Source: Algiphilus sp965216485 (lineage in GTDB: Bacteria; Pseudomonadota; Gammaproteobacteria; Nevskiales; Nevskiaceae). From it: 64,000 nt of DNA. Shown here piece by piece: positions 24,638-33,597 of the stretch; the stretch's first letter is position 1, and each line of letters starts with the position of its first letter. Location of the stretch: positions 1,364,001-1,428,000 of the forward strand of contig NZ_OZ244162.1 of NCBI RefSeq assembly GCF_965216485.1, given 5' to 3'. Under the pieces are notes generated by a model, which did no database searches, was not told the DNA's origin, and saw nothing but the letters and a program-made list of their open reading frames with translations. The translations under genes and the position numbers were made by a program.

Positions 24638-25375
24638 TCAGCGCAGCACCGGCGGGTCGCTGCGGTTGCTTGCATACCAGTCTTCGAAGTGCTGCAGGGC
24701 GTCCAGCCAGGGGCGCACCGCTGGCCAGTCCCGTTGCGTCATCGTCACCTGCGCCTCATGGGCCTGGCGCAACACATCGCGTTGTTCGCGGGCGCCGCGG
24801 CACAGTGCGCTGGCGGTTTCCTCGGCGGAGGGCATCTGCGCCAGCGCCGTCTGCATCTTTGCGAGCTGTTCTTCGGGGACGCCCATGGCGCGCATTTCCG
24901 CAATCAAGGCCCGCTGTTCCTCGGCGGAATCCGCGGGCATGTCCATGGAGGCACTGGCATCGGGTGCGCAATAGCGCTGGATCTCGGCATCGGCATCCGC
25001 ACGCTCGCGGGCACGATTCTCTGTCTCGTTGATCGCACTGACGGCGCCCCAGATCCGATCCGCGTGGGCGTCGAAGCGCGCGGCACCATAGCCCGACGCA
25101 TCGAGTAGCGCCCGCCGCTTCTCGGCAAAGGCCAGCGGCAAGTCGTCATAGGCGTCGGCCTGTCGCGCCATGCGGCGCTGCAGCCTGGCCGTTTCAATGC
25201 GCAGTTCAAGCCATTGGCGCACGTCGCCCTGGCTCAGCGCGGCGCCGTCCGTTTGTGCAGGCGCGGAGGGGCTGGCAACCATCAGCAACAACACAGTAAG
25301 GGCGTACAGCGGCAGGCGCAGGCTGGGGCGGCGGCGCTGCAAAAAGCGCAAGAAGGAGGCGGGTGCGGGGCGCAT
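24638..25375 (-). CDS. Exported helical protein of unknown function
   Basis: I use the ATG at 25375 (MRPAPASFLRFLQRRRPS), which puts a basic n-region directly before a hydrophobic core and an APA cleavage site near residue 40. The mature part (about 205 residues) is almost all charged helix, rich in Ala, Arg, Glu and Asp, with two conserved-looking Cys (RYC, ALC). No domain is recognised. It is probably periplasmic. It sits between the nitrilase gene and the LuxR gene on the same strand but with gaps of 80-100 bp on each side. Confidence 0.65.
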   Translation of the reverse strand: MRPAPASFLRFLQRRRPSLRLPLYALTVLLLMVASPSAPAQTDGAALSQGDVRQWLELRIETARLQRRMARQADAYDDLPLAFAEKRRALLDASGYGAARFDAHADRIWGAVSAINETENRARERADADAEIQRYCAPDASASMDMPADSAEEQRALIAEMRAMGVPEEQLAKMQTALAQMPSAEETASALCRGAREQRDVLRQAHEAQVTMTQRDWPAVRPWLDALQHFEDWYASNRSDPPVLR

Positions 25376-25471
25376 GGAGGCGTCCGGTACGGGTGGGGAT
25401 TCCCTTGTAGCGGATCGCCGGCCGCAAGAAAAGGCCGACGCCCGCACGCGACGGGCGTCGGCCGGTCAGGA

Positions 25472-26683
25472 TCAGCCGAGTCGGATGACCGAATTCAGCA
25501 GCAGGCGTACCAGCATGGTCTGGCGCGTCACGCCGGTCTTGCAGAAGATGGAGCGCAGGTGGGTACGCGCGGTATTGCGCCGCACATTCATTTCCTCGGC
25601 GGCCTCGTCGAGGGTCAGGCCCTCGGTCAGCAGCAGCGCCAGCGTGGCTTCCATGCGCGTCAGGCCGAACAGGCGGCGCACGAGTTCGTGCGAGGGCTGG
25701 GCTGCATTGGCCTCCGGGTCGCGCAGGTAGACCACCGCGGCGGGGCGGTACTTGCCTTCGGAATACTTGCCGGCGGGCACGGTCTTGACCAGCACGCCCA
25801 GAGTGGCCCGGCCCGACGGGCGGGTGATGGCGATGGCATCGACCATGGCGGGGGACGTCTCCTGGCCTTCACCGCTGCAGGCACGCCGGATGATGCGATG
25901 CAGCTCGCGCTCTTCCTTGACGCGGTCGAGCCGCAGCGCGTCGCGTGCCAGCCAGATGCCGTCCTTCTCCCCGAGGATGCGTCGGGCTTCCTCGTTGGTC
26001 TCGATGATGTTGCCCTGCTCGTCGTAGCTGATGATGCCGAGCAGCATGCGATTGATGGTGCCGGCGAAGAGCTGGCGCTCCGTCTCAAGCAGATCGAGCT
26101 TGGTATGCAGCTGAATGGCGCGCTTGAGATGCGGCAACAGGAAGCGAACGAAGTCCTTGTCTTCCTCGGTGAAGACCTTGTCATCCTCCGTGCGCGTAAT
26201 GCGCAGACGGCACTCGACGCCGTCCTTGGTGTAGAGATCGGCACCGAGCAGATGGCGGATGCCGAGCGGCTTGAGGTACTCGGTATAGACCGTACTGTTC
26301 AGCCATTCCTTGCCCACCATTTCCTCGGCGGTGACAACCTGACCCTCGTCCAGACGGACAAAGGGGTCGATGGACGAGAAACGGGTGGCATAGGACTCGG
26401 TGGCCTGCTGCGTGGTTTCACCGGTGTTGATCATGACGCCACTGCTCTCCGGTGACGGCGGGCGCAGCATCAGGGTGACGTGTTCGGCGCTCAGGCGCTC
26501 CTGCACCATGCCCATGGCCTCCTTCCACGGCGGCGTGGAAAGGGCGCCGTCGTAGATCGCTCCGACGAGGGCATCCAGGCTTTGAAAGGCTTCCGAACCG
26601 GTCAGCTGTGCGATCTCGCTGACGGTCATTTCAGGGTGCGCAGCTTCGCGCGCCTCCATCAGTGTGGTCTGACTTCGGGCCAT
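25472..26683 (-). CDS. LuxR-type regulator, TeiR-like
   Basis: This 403-residue protein has a long N-terminal sensory part (about 1-320, including a PAS-like segment around LGIISYDEQGNIIETNEEARRIL, in part IISYDEQGNIIETNEEA) and a C-terminal LuxR helix-turn-helix (about 335-400) with LTLDEAAEEMNVRRNTARTH. Size and order match TeiR, the LuxR-type activator of steroid catabolism in Comamonas testosteroni. It borders the steroid genes and is divergent from the ketosteroid isomerase gene across a 186-bp gap. Control of this island is inferred from family and location. Confidence 0.82.
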   Translation of the reverse strand: MARSQTTLMEAREAAHPEMTVSEIAQLTGSEAFQSLDALVGAIYDGALSTPPWKEAMGMVQERLSAEHVTLMLRPPSPESSGVMINTGETTQQATESYATRFSSIDPFVRLDEGQVVTAEEMVGKEWLNSTVYTEYLKPLGIRHLLGADLYTKDGVECRLRITRTEDDKVFTEEDKDFVRFLLPHLKRAIQLHTKLDLLETERQLFAGTINRMLLGIISYDEQGNIIETNEEARRILGEKDGIWLARDALRLDRVKEERELHRIIRRACSGEGQETSPAMVDAIAITRPSGRATLGVLVKTVPAGKYSEGKYRPAAVVYLRDPEANAAQPSHELVRRLFGLTRMEATLALLLTEGLTLDEAAEEMNVRRNTARTHLRSIFCKTGVTRQTMLVRLLLNSVIRLG

Positions 26684-26869
26684 GCTGTTGGTCTCCTAGG
26701 AACATGCCTACGGGGGCTCTAGTAATTAGTATTTCCGTCATCGTCGTGCATTGCGTGACGAATGTCGAGTCTGGCTGCTTTGGCTCATCCGTCCGAGGTA
26801 AGACGCCCTACCGTTTCGGCCGCCACCATGCAGCCTCCAAAAATATGCGCAGCGGGAGTGCAGGACGCA

Positions 26870-27253
26870 ATGAACGACGAACAAGGGATGAAGGCGGCCA
26901 TGCAGGCCTACATCGATCATTTCAACGCGGCGGATCCTGAGGCCATCGTGCGCCTGTATGCCGAGGACGCGACGGTGGAAGATCCCGTGGGAAGCCCGGT
27001 ACGACAGGGCCGCGAGGCCATCACCGAGTTCTATCGGATGGCGGTGCAAACGGGGGCGCGGCTGACGCTTGCGGCACCCATTCGTGCTTCGCACAGCAAC
27101 GCCGCGGCAATGGCGTTTGATGTTCAACTGACCATGCCCGAAGGGCCGAGTGTGATCCGGGTGATCGATGTGATGACCTTCAATGACGCCGGAAAGTTCC
27201 AGTCCATGCAGGCCTACTGGGGGCCCTCCGACATGGAATCGCTCGCCGACTGA
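26870..27253 (+). CDS. ksi: Delta5-3-ketosteroid isomerase
   Basis: The ATG at 26870 gives 127 residues that align along their whole length with the Comamonas enzyme. Catalytic residues are at the canonical positions: Tyr14 (AYIDHFNA), Asp38 (DATVEDPVGS, the general base) and Asp100 (IDVMTFNDAGK, the low-barrier hydrogen-bond partner). The enzyme moves the C5-C6 double bond of 3-oxo-Delta5 steroids to C4-C5 in the cytoplasm. Longer in-frame starts upstream add a non-conserved extension. It is a single gene between the TeiR-like regulator (divergent) and kshA (convergent). Confidence 0.93.
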   Translation: MNDEQGMKAAMQAYIDHFNAADPEAIVRLYAEDATVEDPVGSPVRQGREAITEFYRMAVQTGARLTLAAPIRASHSNAAAMAFDVQLTMPEGPSVIRVIDVMTFNDAGKFQSMQAYWGPSDMESLAD

Positions 27254-27301
27254 GGCGAGGATGCCGGCGGCCTTTGCCGCCGGCGGATCCGGTCGTATGA
27301 A

Positions 27302-28411
27302 TCAGCTTTCGAAGACGTGCTCGAGCGGCGGCTTCTCGTTGACTTCCTGCTTCAACTCCACCACCCGCCGTTCGCTGCGCTTGGCCGGCACCTCGTCGCG
27401 GTCGACGTAGAACTGCTCGTACCACTCGCGCAGCTGATAGATCGGGCCATCGCCATCGCACAGCAGTGGATTGTCGACGCGCACCTTGTTGTGCCAGATC
27501 TCCACGTCCTCCGAGAAGGCCTTGCAGGTCAGGTCGACGTATTGCTTGATCATGTCGTTGCAGGCCGCTTCGTCCATGCCCGGAATCTTCTTGACCATGA
27601 CGCCAAAGCGCAGCTCGAAGCGGTTCTGGTCCACCGGCACGTGCGTGTTCAGCAGGATCGACTCGATCGGAATGCCGTGGGCCTCACCGAACATGTGGGT
27701 GATGTGGTAGGCCGGACCGAAGTAGGTTGCGATCGTGGTCAGGTAGGCGTTGGGGCCGGCGAGGCGCTCGTTCTTGCCCACCATGATCTGCGTGGCCTTG
27801 TGGCCTTCGAAGATGTTGGCGAAGTACTCGACGCTTTCCGAACCATGCACCGGCGTGAAGTGCGACATGTCGGCCTGGTTGTCGATCAGTTCGCGGCAGT
27901 TGGTGCCGATGTCCCACTTCACGATATGCCACTCCGACCACTCGTCGGAGAAGGCGTGGTCGATGCGCGGGATGGCCTGCTCGGCCGGCGGCTCGCCGCC
28001 TTCCGGATCATTCCAGACGAAGAGCAGGTTGTTCTCCTCGCAGGTGGGCCAGGAGCGCACGCGTGCCTTCGGGGGGATGCGCTTGCAGTAGGGGATCTCG
28101 GTGCACTTGCCGTCGCCACCCCAGTGCCAGCCGTGGAAGCGGCAGACCACAGCGTCGCCCTTGACCTCACCGAGGCCGAGGTCGGCGCCCATGTGCGGAC
28201 ACCAGGCATCCAGGATGTGCACCTTGCCGCTCTCGCCCTGGTAGGCAACGAGACGGGTGCCGAAAATGTTGAGGCTGTGGGGCTTGCCGTCCTTGTAGTC
28301 GGCGGCAAGGCCGAGGCAGTGCCAGCCCCGGGCATAGCGCTCCGGCGGTTCGGCTGCTTCGATCGTATGCATCGGCGCCTTGCCGGCGGCGGGGCGAATT
28401 GCAGTGGCCAT
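27302..28411 (-). CDS. kshA: 3-ketosteroid 9alpha-hydroxylase oxygenase (KshA-type Rieske)
   Basis: This 369-residue Rieske non-haem iron oxygenase has a [2Fe-2S] motif with Cys71, His73, Cys90 and His93, and a catalytic iron site N178-x2-D181-x2-H184-x4-H189, the exact spacing of the family. The overall sequence resembles KshA, which hydroxylates C9 of (diene)dione steroids and so triggers B-ring opening together with Delta1-dehydrogenation. It needs a reductase (KshB) that is not in the window. It is divergent from hsaA. A TATAAA at 28435-28430 on the minus strand may be its -10 box. Confidence 0.87.
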   Translation of the reverse strand: MATAIRPAAGKAPMHTIEAAEPPERYARGWHCLGLAADYKDGKPHSLNIFGTRLVAYQGESGKVHILDAWCPHMGADLGLGEVKGDAVVCRFHGWHWGGDGKCTEIPYCKRIPPKARVRSWPTCEENNLLFVWNDPEGGEPPAEQAIPRIDHAFSDEWSEWHIVKWDIGTNCRELIDNQADMSHFTPVHGSESVEYFANIFEGHKATQIMVGKNERLAGPNAYLTTIATYFGPAYHITHMFGEAHGIPIESILLNTHVPVDQNRFELRFGVMVKKIPGMDEAACNDMIKQYVDLTCKAFSEDVEIWHNKVRVDNPLLCDGDGPIYQLREWYEQFYVDRDEVPAKRSERRVVELKQEVNEKPPLEHVFES

Positions 28412-28466
28412 GCGCTAACTCCAGTCCATTTATAGCGATAACGCGGCGCAGTGTTGAGCGGTGGCC

Positions 28467-28487
28467 AAAGTGGTGCATCACCCATTT
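28467..28487. promoter_or_regulatory. Imperfect dyad between kshA and hsaA
   Basis: AAAGTGGTG (28467-28475) and CACCCATTT (28479-28487) are inverted repeats that match at seven of nine positions, with a CAT centre. It lies mid-way in the 225-bp divergent gap, about where a shared activator or repressor of kshA and the hsaA operon would bind. Confidence 0.4.
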
Positions 28488-28636
28488 GTGTGAGTGCATT
28501 GCGGCAAGTTAGACAAAGTGCAACGTAGTCATTTCGGACGATGCCCACGCGCGAGGAGCCCGATGTAATGCGATGCATCGTGGAAGAGTCGTGCCAATGC
28601 CATGGCCTTCCAGCCGCACGTCAGCAGGAGATCGTC

Positions 28637-29830
28637 ATGCAAAGCAACGCCCAGAGCGCCGTGTCCGTGGTCAGTCCCGAAGTGCTGTTACAGCGCGCCC
28701 GTGACCTGGTTCCGAAGATCGCAGAACGCGCCCCGGAAACGGCCCAGAATCGTCGCATCCCGGATGAAACCATCCAGGAACTCCAGGACGCCGGCCTGTT
28801 CCGCGTGTTGCAGCCCAAGGCCTACGGCGGCTACGAGATGGACCCGAATGTCTTTTACGACATCGCCATGATCCTTGCCGAAGGCTGCATGTCCACCGCC
28901 TGGGTGTACGGCATCGTCGGTGTGCACAACTGGCAGCTCGCGCTGTTCGACCCGCGCGCCGCCGAGGACGTCTGGAAGGACGACACGTCCACGCTGGTCG
29001 CCTCGACCTACATGCCGAAGGGCCAGGTCACGCCGGTCGAGGGCGGTTTCAAGTTCAGCGGTCGCTGGGGTTTCTCCAGTGGCATCGATCACTGTGAGTG
29101 GGTGCTGCTCGGTGGTCTGATCTTCAACGAGGGCCAGCCGCCGGAATACCGCACCTTCCTCGTGCCGCGCTCGGATTTCCGCGTGGAGGACACCTGGCAC
29201 ACGATGGGCCTGAAGGGCACCGGCAGCAACGACATCATCGTCGAAGACGCCTTCGTGCCGGAATACCGCACGCACAAGGCTACCGACGGCTTCAACGGCA
29301 CCAACCCGGGCAAGGACACCTTCACCGCGCCGCTGTACAAGATTCCCTTCGGTCAGATCTTCGTGCGCGCCGTGTCCTCGGCCGCCATCGGTGCCCTGGT
29401 CGGCGCGACCAAGGTCTTCCAGGACTGGGCCACCGACTGGACCGGCAACATGGGTTCGAAGACCGCCGAGCAGGCGCCCGCGCAGATGGCGGTGGCCGAT
29501 GCGTTGGTGGCTGCGGATGAGATGAAGCTGGTGCTGCACCGCAACTTCGATGAGATTCTCGACAGCGTGCGTCAGAACAAGCCGCTGTCCATCGAGCGCC
29601 GCCTGCACTTCCGCTACCAGGCAGCGCAGGTGGTGGATCGCTGTGCCGAGCGTGTTTCGCGCCTCATGGGTGCGGCCGGTGGCCGCGGCATCTTCACCGA
29701 CTTCTCGCTGCACCGGTATTTCCTGGATGTGCACACCGCCCGTGCGCACTACGCCAACAACGCGCACATGTTCGGCAGCAACTTCGGTGGCGTGATGCTG
29801 GGTCGCGACAACACCGACGTCTTCATCTAA
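28637..29830 (+). CDS. hsaA: HsaA-type flavin-dependent monooxygenase
   Basis: I use the ATG at 28637, which has AGGAG seven bases upstream; the product has 397 residues. It has the acyl-CoA dehydrogenase-like fold of two-component aromatic monooxygenases: an N-terminal helical domain, a central beta-domain (WGFSSGIDHCEWVLLGG) and a C-terminal helical bundle ending in MLGRDNTDVFI. It is closest to HsaA/TesA2, which ortho-hydroxylates 3-HSA, the phenolic seco-steroid, using reduced flavin from HsaB. No HsaB gene is in the window. It begins a seven-gene plus-strand operon; the next gene starts 10 bp after its stop. Confidence 0.85.
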   Translation: MQSNAQSAVSVVSPEVLLQRARDLVPKIAERAPETAQNRRIPDETIQELQDAGLFRVLQPKAYGGYEMDPNVFYDIAMILAEGCMSTAWVYGIVGVHNWQLALFDPRAAEDVWKDDTSTLVASTYMPKGQVTPVEGGFKFSGRWGFSSGIDHCEWVLLGGLIFNEGQPPEYRTFLVPRSDFRVEDTWHTMGLKGTGSNDIIVEDAFVPEYRTHKATDGFNGTNPGKDTFTAPLYKIPFGQIFVRAVSSAAIGALVGATKVFQDWATDWTGNMGSKTAEQAPAQMAVADALVAADEMKLVLHRNFDEILDSVRQNKPLSIERRLHFRYQAAQVVDRCAERVSRLMGAAGGRGIFTDFSLHRYFLDVHTARAHYANNAHMFGSNFGGVMLGRDNTDVFI

Positions 29831-29840
29831 GAGCGCGATC

Positions 29841-31571
29841 ATGAGCGAGGCAGCGCGCAACTGGGACGAGGGCTTCGACGTCGTCGTCGTTGGCTCGGGC
29901 GCAGGCGGCATGACAGCCGCCCTGCGTTCACAGGCATTGGGGCTTTCGAGCATCGTGCTCGAGAAGACTGATCGTTACGGTGGCACCACTGCGGTCTCGG
30001 GGGGTGGCATCTGGATCCCGTGCAACGATCAGATCCCCGGTGTCGGCGGCAGCGACAGCTACGAGGAGGCGCTCGACTACATGCGCCACCTGACGCGCGG
30101 CGAGGTCCCGGAATCGCGCATCGCGGCCTATCTCAAGAGTGCACCGGAGATGGTGCGCACGCTGGCCGAAGAGGCCGACGTGCACTTCCGCTCGGTGCGC
30201 AAGTATCCCGACTACTTTCCGGATACGCCGGGTGGCAAGCCGGGCTACCGCACCATGGAGCCGGCTGCCTTTGATGCCGCGCGCCTGGGCACGCTGTTTG
30301 ACGAGCAGCGCGAACCCTATGCGGGCACCCAGTTGATGGGACGCATCTCCATGGACCAGGTCGAAGCCCACACCCTGTTCACCAAGGGCAAGGGGTGGAT
30401 TCGCCTGACACTGGGCATGATGTGGCGCTACTGGACCGATTTCCGCTGGCGCCGTCGCACCAAGCGGGACCGCCGCCTCACGCTGGGGCAGGCATTGGTG
30501 GGTTCCCTGCGCGCCGCACTGCAGCGCCAGCAGGTGCCGCTGCGCCTGAATACCTCGCTGGTGTCGCTGGTGGAAGAAGGCGGTCGCGTGGTCGGCGTCG
30601 AGGTCGATGGCCCCAACGGCCGGCAACGGGTCCAGGCGCGGCGCGCCGTGGTGCTCGCGACCGGCGGCTTCGAGTCGAATCAGGAGATGCGTGAGCAGTA
30701 CCTGCCGGCACCGACCCGCGCCGAGTGGACGGCGGCACCCGGAGTCAACCACGGTGAGGGCATCCGCGCCGGCCAGGCACTGGGAGCGGACTGCGCCTTC
30801 ATGAATCTCACCTGGGGCACGCCCACCGTGCACATGCCGGGCGTGACGCCGCAGCCCGGGCTGTTTGTGGAGCGCGCGCTGCCGGGCAGCCTCATGGTTA
30901 ACCAGCGGGGCGAGCGCTTCTGCAACGAGGCCGGTCCGTACACGGAAGTGGTCTACGCGATCTATCGCAACCACGAGGCCACCGGCGCCTGCGTGCCGTG
31001 CTGGTTCATTTTCGACGGCCGCTTCCGCAAGAATTACCCCGCCGGTCCGACCCTGCCGGGCAGTATCCAGCCGGACAGCAAGCTTCCCAAGGATTGGTGG
31101 GACAAGGTGATCTATCGCGCCGATTCACTGGAGGCCCTGGCCGCCAAGATCGGGGTGGACGCCCAGGGCCTGCAGGCCTCGGTCGAGCGCATGGCGCAGC
31201 ACGCCGCACGCGGCGTCGATACCGAGTTCGACAAGGGCGGCAATGTCTTTGACCGCTACTACAGCGACCCAAGCGTCGGGCCGAACCCCTGCCTGGGTCC
31301 GGTGGAAAAGCCGCCCTTCTACGCACTGCGTGTGGATCCGGGCGAAATCGGTACCAAGGGCGGCTTGCTCACCGACGATCACGCACGGGTTCTGCGTCAG
31401 GCCGACGGTCAGGCGATACCGGGGCTCTACGCGGTCGGCAACTGCTCCGCCGCGGTGATGGGACGCACCTACGCTGGACCGGGCGCCACCCTGGGTCCGG
31501 CCATGACCTTTGCCTACATCGCCGCGCAGGACATCGCGCGCCAGGCCGAGGCACAACGACAAGCCGCCTAG
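29841..31571 (+). CDS. kstD: 3-ketosteroid Delta1-dehydrogenase-type flavoprotein
   Basis: This 576-residue protein has an N-terminal FAD dinucleotide-binding motif (VVVVGSGAGGMTAALRS), a GGTTAVSGGGIWIP stretch and the C-terminal MGRTYAGPGATLGPAMTF segment that carries the Tyr and Gly of the KstD active site. GEIGTKGGLLTDDHA is also typical. KstD removes hydrogens from C1 and C2 of 3-ketosteroids. An insertion rich in Arg and Trp (about 185-215, WRYWTDFRWRRRTKRD) is present. It is second in the hsaA operon. The related flavoprotein encoded at 42.5-44.3 kb has a different C-terminal active-site motif. Confidence 0.85.
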   Translation: MSEAARNWDEGFDVVVVGSGAGGMTAALRSQALGLSSIVLEKTDRYGGTTAVSGGGIWIPCNDQIPGVGGSDSYEEALDYMRHLTRGEVPESRIAAYLKSAPEMVRTLAEEADVHFRSVRKYPDYFPDTPGGKPGYRTMEPAAFDAARLGTLFDEQREPYAGTQLMGRISMDQVEAHTLFTKGKGWIRLTLGMMWRYWTDFRWRRRTKRDRRLTLGQALVGSLRAALQRQQVPLRLNTSLVSLVEEGGRVVGVEVDGPNGRQRVQARRAVVLATGGFESNQEMREQYLPAPTRAEWTAAPGVNHGEGIRAGQALGADCAFMNLTWGTPTVHMPGVTPQPGLFVERALPGSLMVNQRGERFCNEAGPYTEVVYAIYRNHEATGACVPCWFIFDGRFRKNYPAGPTLPGSIQPDSKLPKDWWDKVIYRADSLEALAAKIGVDAQGLQASVERMAQHAARGVDTEFDKGGNVFDRYYSDPSVGPNPCLGPVEKPPFYALRVDPGEIGTKGGLLTDDHARVLRQADGQAIPGLYAVGNCSAAVMGRTYAGPGATLGPAMTFAYIAAQDIARQAEAQRQAA

Positions 31572-31579
31572 AAGAAGAC

Positions 31580-31597
31580 GCCGCACCGCAGTGCGGC
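31580..31597 (+). other. Hairpin between kstD and the SDR gene
   Basis: GCCGCAC (31580-31586) and GTGCGGC (31591-31597) form a perfect 7-bp stem with a CGCA tetraloop in the 42-bp gap. The ribosome site GAGGAGAAA follows directly, before the SDR ATG. It may act as a processing or partial attenuation site within the operon. Confidence 0.45.
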
Positions 31598-31613
31598 ACA
31601 GCGAGGAGAAAGC

Positions 31614-32369
31614 ATGCAGCGACTGGAGGGCAAGGTCGCCCTGGTCACCGGTGGGGGACAGGGTGTCGGGCAGGGCATCGCGTTGGCGTTGGCCGCGGAA
31701 GGTGCACACGTGGCCGTCATGGGACGGACCGCCGAGCGCCTGCAAGAGACGGTGGACGGTGCTCGCAGCCGCGGCGTCCAGGCCATCGCCGTAAGCGGGG
31801 ACGTCAACGACGCCCAGGCGCTGGCGGCGGCCGTGGATACGGTCGTGCGCGAGCTCGGCGGCCTCAATATCCTGGTCAATAACGCCCAGCAGGTCCCGCT
31901 GGGTCGACTCAACGATGTCGAGGAAGAGGCCTTCCAGGCCGGCTGGTCGTCGGGCCCGCTGGCCACCTTCCGGTTGATGAAGCTGGCCTACCCGCATCTG
32001 CGCGGCGATGGCAACATCATCAACCTGGCCTCACCGGCGGCCATGCGCTGGGATGCCGGCGGCTACGGCTGCTACGGCGCGGTCAAGGAAGCCATCCGCC
32101 AGCTCACCCGCGCCGCGGCCTGTGAATGGGGCAGTGAAGGCATCCGCACTAACGCCATCCTGCCGCTGGCGAGTTCTCCGGCCATGGCCTGGTGGATGCG
32201 GGAATACCCGGATGAATCCCAGGCCTTTGTGCAGACGGTGCCGATGCAGCGGATTGGCGACTGCGAGGCCGATATCGGCCGCTTCGTTGCCAGCCTGTGT
32301 TCGCAGGACTGTGCCTATGTCAACGGTCAGAGCATCGCGCTCGATGGCGGACAGGCGCGCATTGCCTGA
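31614..32369 (+). CDS. Short-chain dehydrogenase/reductase
   Basis: This 251-residue classical SDR has the nucleotide-binding GGGQGVGQG motif, VNNAQ in place of the usual NNAG, a catalytic Ser in NLASPAAM and YGAVK (Tyr, Lys). It very likely acts on a hydroxyl or keto group of a steroid intermediate, since it lies third in the hsaA-kstD operon. The position attacked is not predictable. A good ribosome site (GAGGAGAAAGC) precedes the ATG. Its last 26 bases overlap the next gene. Confidence 0.85.
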   Translation: MQRLEGKVALVTGGGQGVGQGIALALAAEGAHVAVMGRTAERLQETVDGARSRGVQAIAVSGDVNDAQALAAAVDTVVRELGGLNILVNNAQQVPLGRLNDVEEEAFQAGWSSGPLATFRLMKLAYPHLRGDGNIINLASPAAMRWDAGGYGCYGAVKEAIRQLTRAAACEWGSEGIRTNAILPLASSPAMAWWMREYPDESQAFVQTVPMQRIGDCEADIGRFVASLCSQDCAYVNGQSIALDGGQARIA

Positions 32370-33597
32370 GGCCGAGGCGGCACGCGACTGGGCCTTCACC
32401 CCGCTGACGCTGGGGCCCTTGCGGCTGCGCAATCGTTTCATCAAGTCCGCCACCAACGAAGGCATGGCGCCGGCGGGCGTCCCCACGCGTGCTCTGGTGC
32501 AGCACCACCGCAGCATGGCCGCCGGAGGCGCCGCCATGACCACCGTGGCCTACTGCGCAGTGGAGCCGGACGGCCGTACCTTCGAAGATCAGATCACGCT
32601 CGACGCCGACACCATCAAGCACCTGCGCGTGCTGACCGACGCCGTGCACGCCGAAGGCGGTGCCGCCTGTGCGCAGCTCACCCATGGCGGCTGCTTCACC
32701 TTTCTCCCCAAGCTGGCCACGCGCTATCCACTGTCGGCATCCGGCGGAATTAACCCGCCGGGCATGATCGCCGGCCGGCCTTTCAAGTCCGCCATGGCGC
32801 TGTCGGATATGGCGCGCATCACCGACGATTTCGTCGCCGCGGCGCAGCGCGCCCGCGAGGCGGGCTTTGATGCCGTCGAGCTGCATATGGGGCATGGCTA
32901 TCTGCTCAGCCAGTTCCTGTCGCCGCTCTATAACCGGCGCACGGATTTCTGGGGTGGCAATGCGGAAAAGCGGGCGCGCTTTCCGGCCCAGGTGCTGCGC
33001 CAGGTGCTCGATGCGGTGGGCGACGACCTGGCCGTGCTGTGCAAGATCAGCGTGGTGGAAGGGCATCGGCGCGGCGCTGTGCTGCAGGATGTCGTCACCA
33101 CGGTGAAGGCATTGGAGCGCACCGGTGCGCATATGGTGGTGCTCTCCGGCGGCATGAATGTCGAGGCTCCCTGGCAGATCTTCGGCAGCAACATGCCGGC
33201 CGAGGCCGTTACCCAATTGCAGAACCCGGTGGTGCGCACGGCCAGCCGCGTGATGCGGCTGTGGGAGCCGAAGGTTCCCTTCCGCGAGCTGTACCTGCGC
33301 AGCTACTCGCACCGTATCCGGCAGCAGGTGAACATGCCGCTGGCCTATCTTGGGGGTGCCAAGAGCATGGACGGCATTGCCCAGCTGCAGGCGGATGGCT
33401 TTGACGCTGTGGTGATGGGGCGCGCCCTGCTGCACGATCCCGGCCTGGTAAACGGCTTTGCCGGCGGTGACAAGACGGAATCCGGTTGTACGGCCTGCAA
33501 TGCCTGCATCGTCACCATGTACGAGCCGGGCGGCACCCATTGCGTGCTCACCGGCACGGGTGATCCCGAAGCCAATCGGCAGCCGGCGGCGGCATGA
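32344..33597 (+). CDS. OYE-like FMN oxidoreductase with C-terminal Cys cluster
   Basis: I use the ATG at 32344, inside the 3' end of the SDR gene (26-bp overlap); the product has 417 residues. It is an old-yellow-enzyme (beta/alpha)8 flavoprotein: RNRFIKSATNEGM at the N-terminus, AQLTHGG, HMGHGYLLSQFLSPLYNRR and VVMGRALLHDP. The C-terminus carries CTACNACIV plus a later Cys, resembling the [4Fe-4S] cluster site of 2,4-dienoyl-CoA reductases, but the extra flavodoxin and NAD domains of those enzymes are missing. It may reduce a steroid C=C bond. It overlaps the following SDR gene by ATGA. Confidence 0.82.
   Translation: MADRRALPEAEAARDWAFTPLTLGPLRLRNRFIKSATNEGMAPAGVPTRALVQHHRSMAAGGAAMTTVAYCAVEPDGRTFEDQITLDADTIKHLRVLTDAVHAEGGAACAQLTHGGCFTFLPKLATRYPLSASGGINPPGMIAGRPFKSAMALSDMARITDDFVAAAQRAREAGFDAVELHMGHGYLLSQFLSPLYNRRTDFWGGNAEKRARFPAQVLRQVLDAVGDDLAVLCKISVVEGHRRGAVLQDVVTTVKALERTGAHMVVLSGGMNVEAPWQIFGSNMPAEAVTQLQNPVVRTASRVMRLWEPKVPFRELYLRSYSHRIRQQVNMPLAYLGGAKSMDGIAQLQADGFDAVVMGRALLHDPGLVNGFAGGDKTESGCTACNACIVTMYEPGGTHCVLTGTGDPEANRQPAAA

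Noticed and set aside
27317..28435. A 372-codon plus-strand frame opposite kshA
   Set aside because: Shadow of the Rieske oxygenase, which has all iron ligands in correct spacing.
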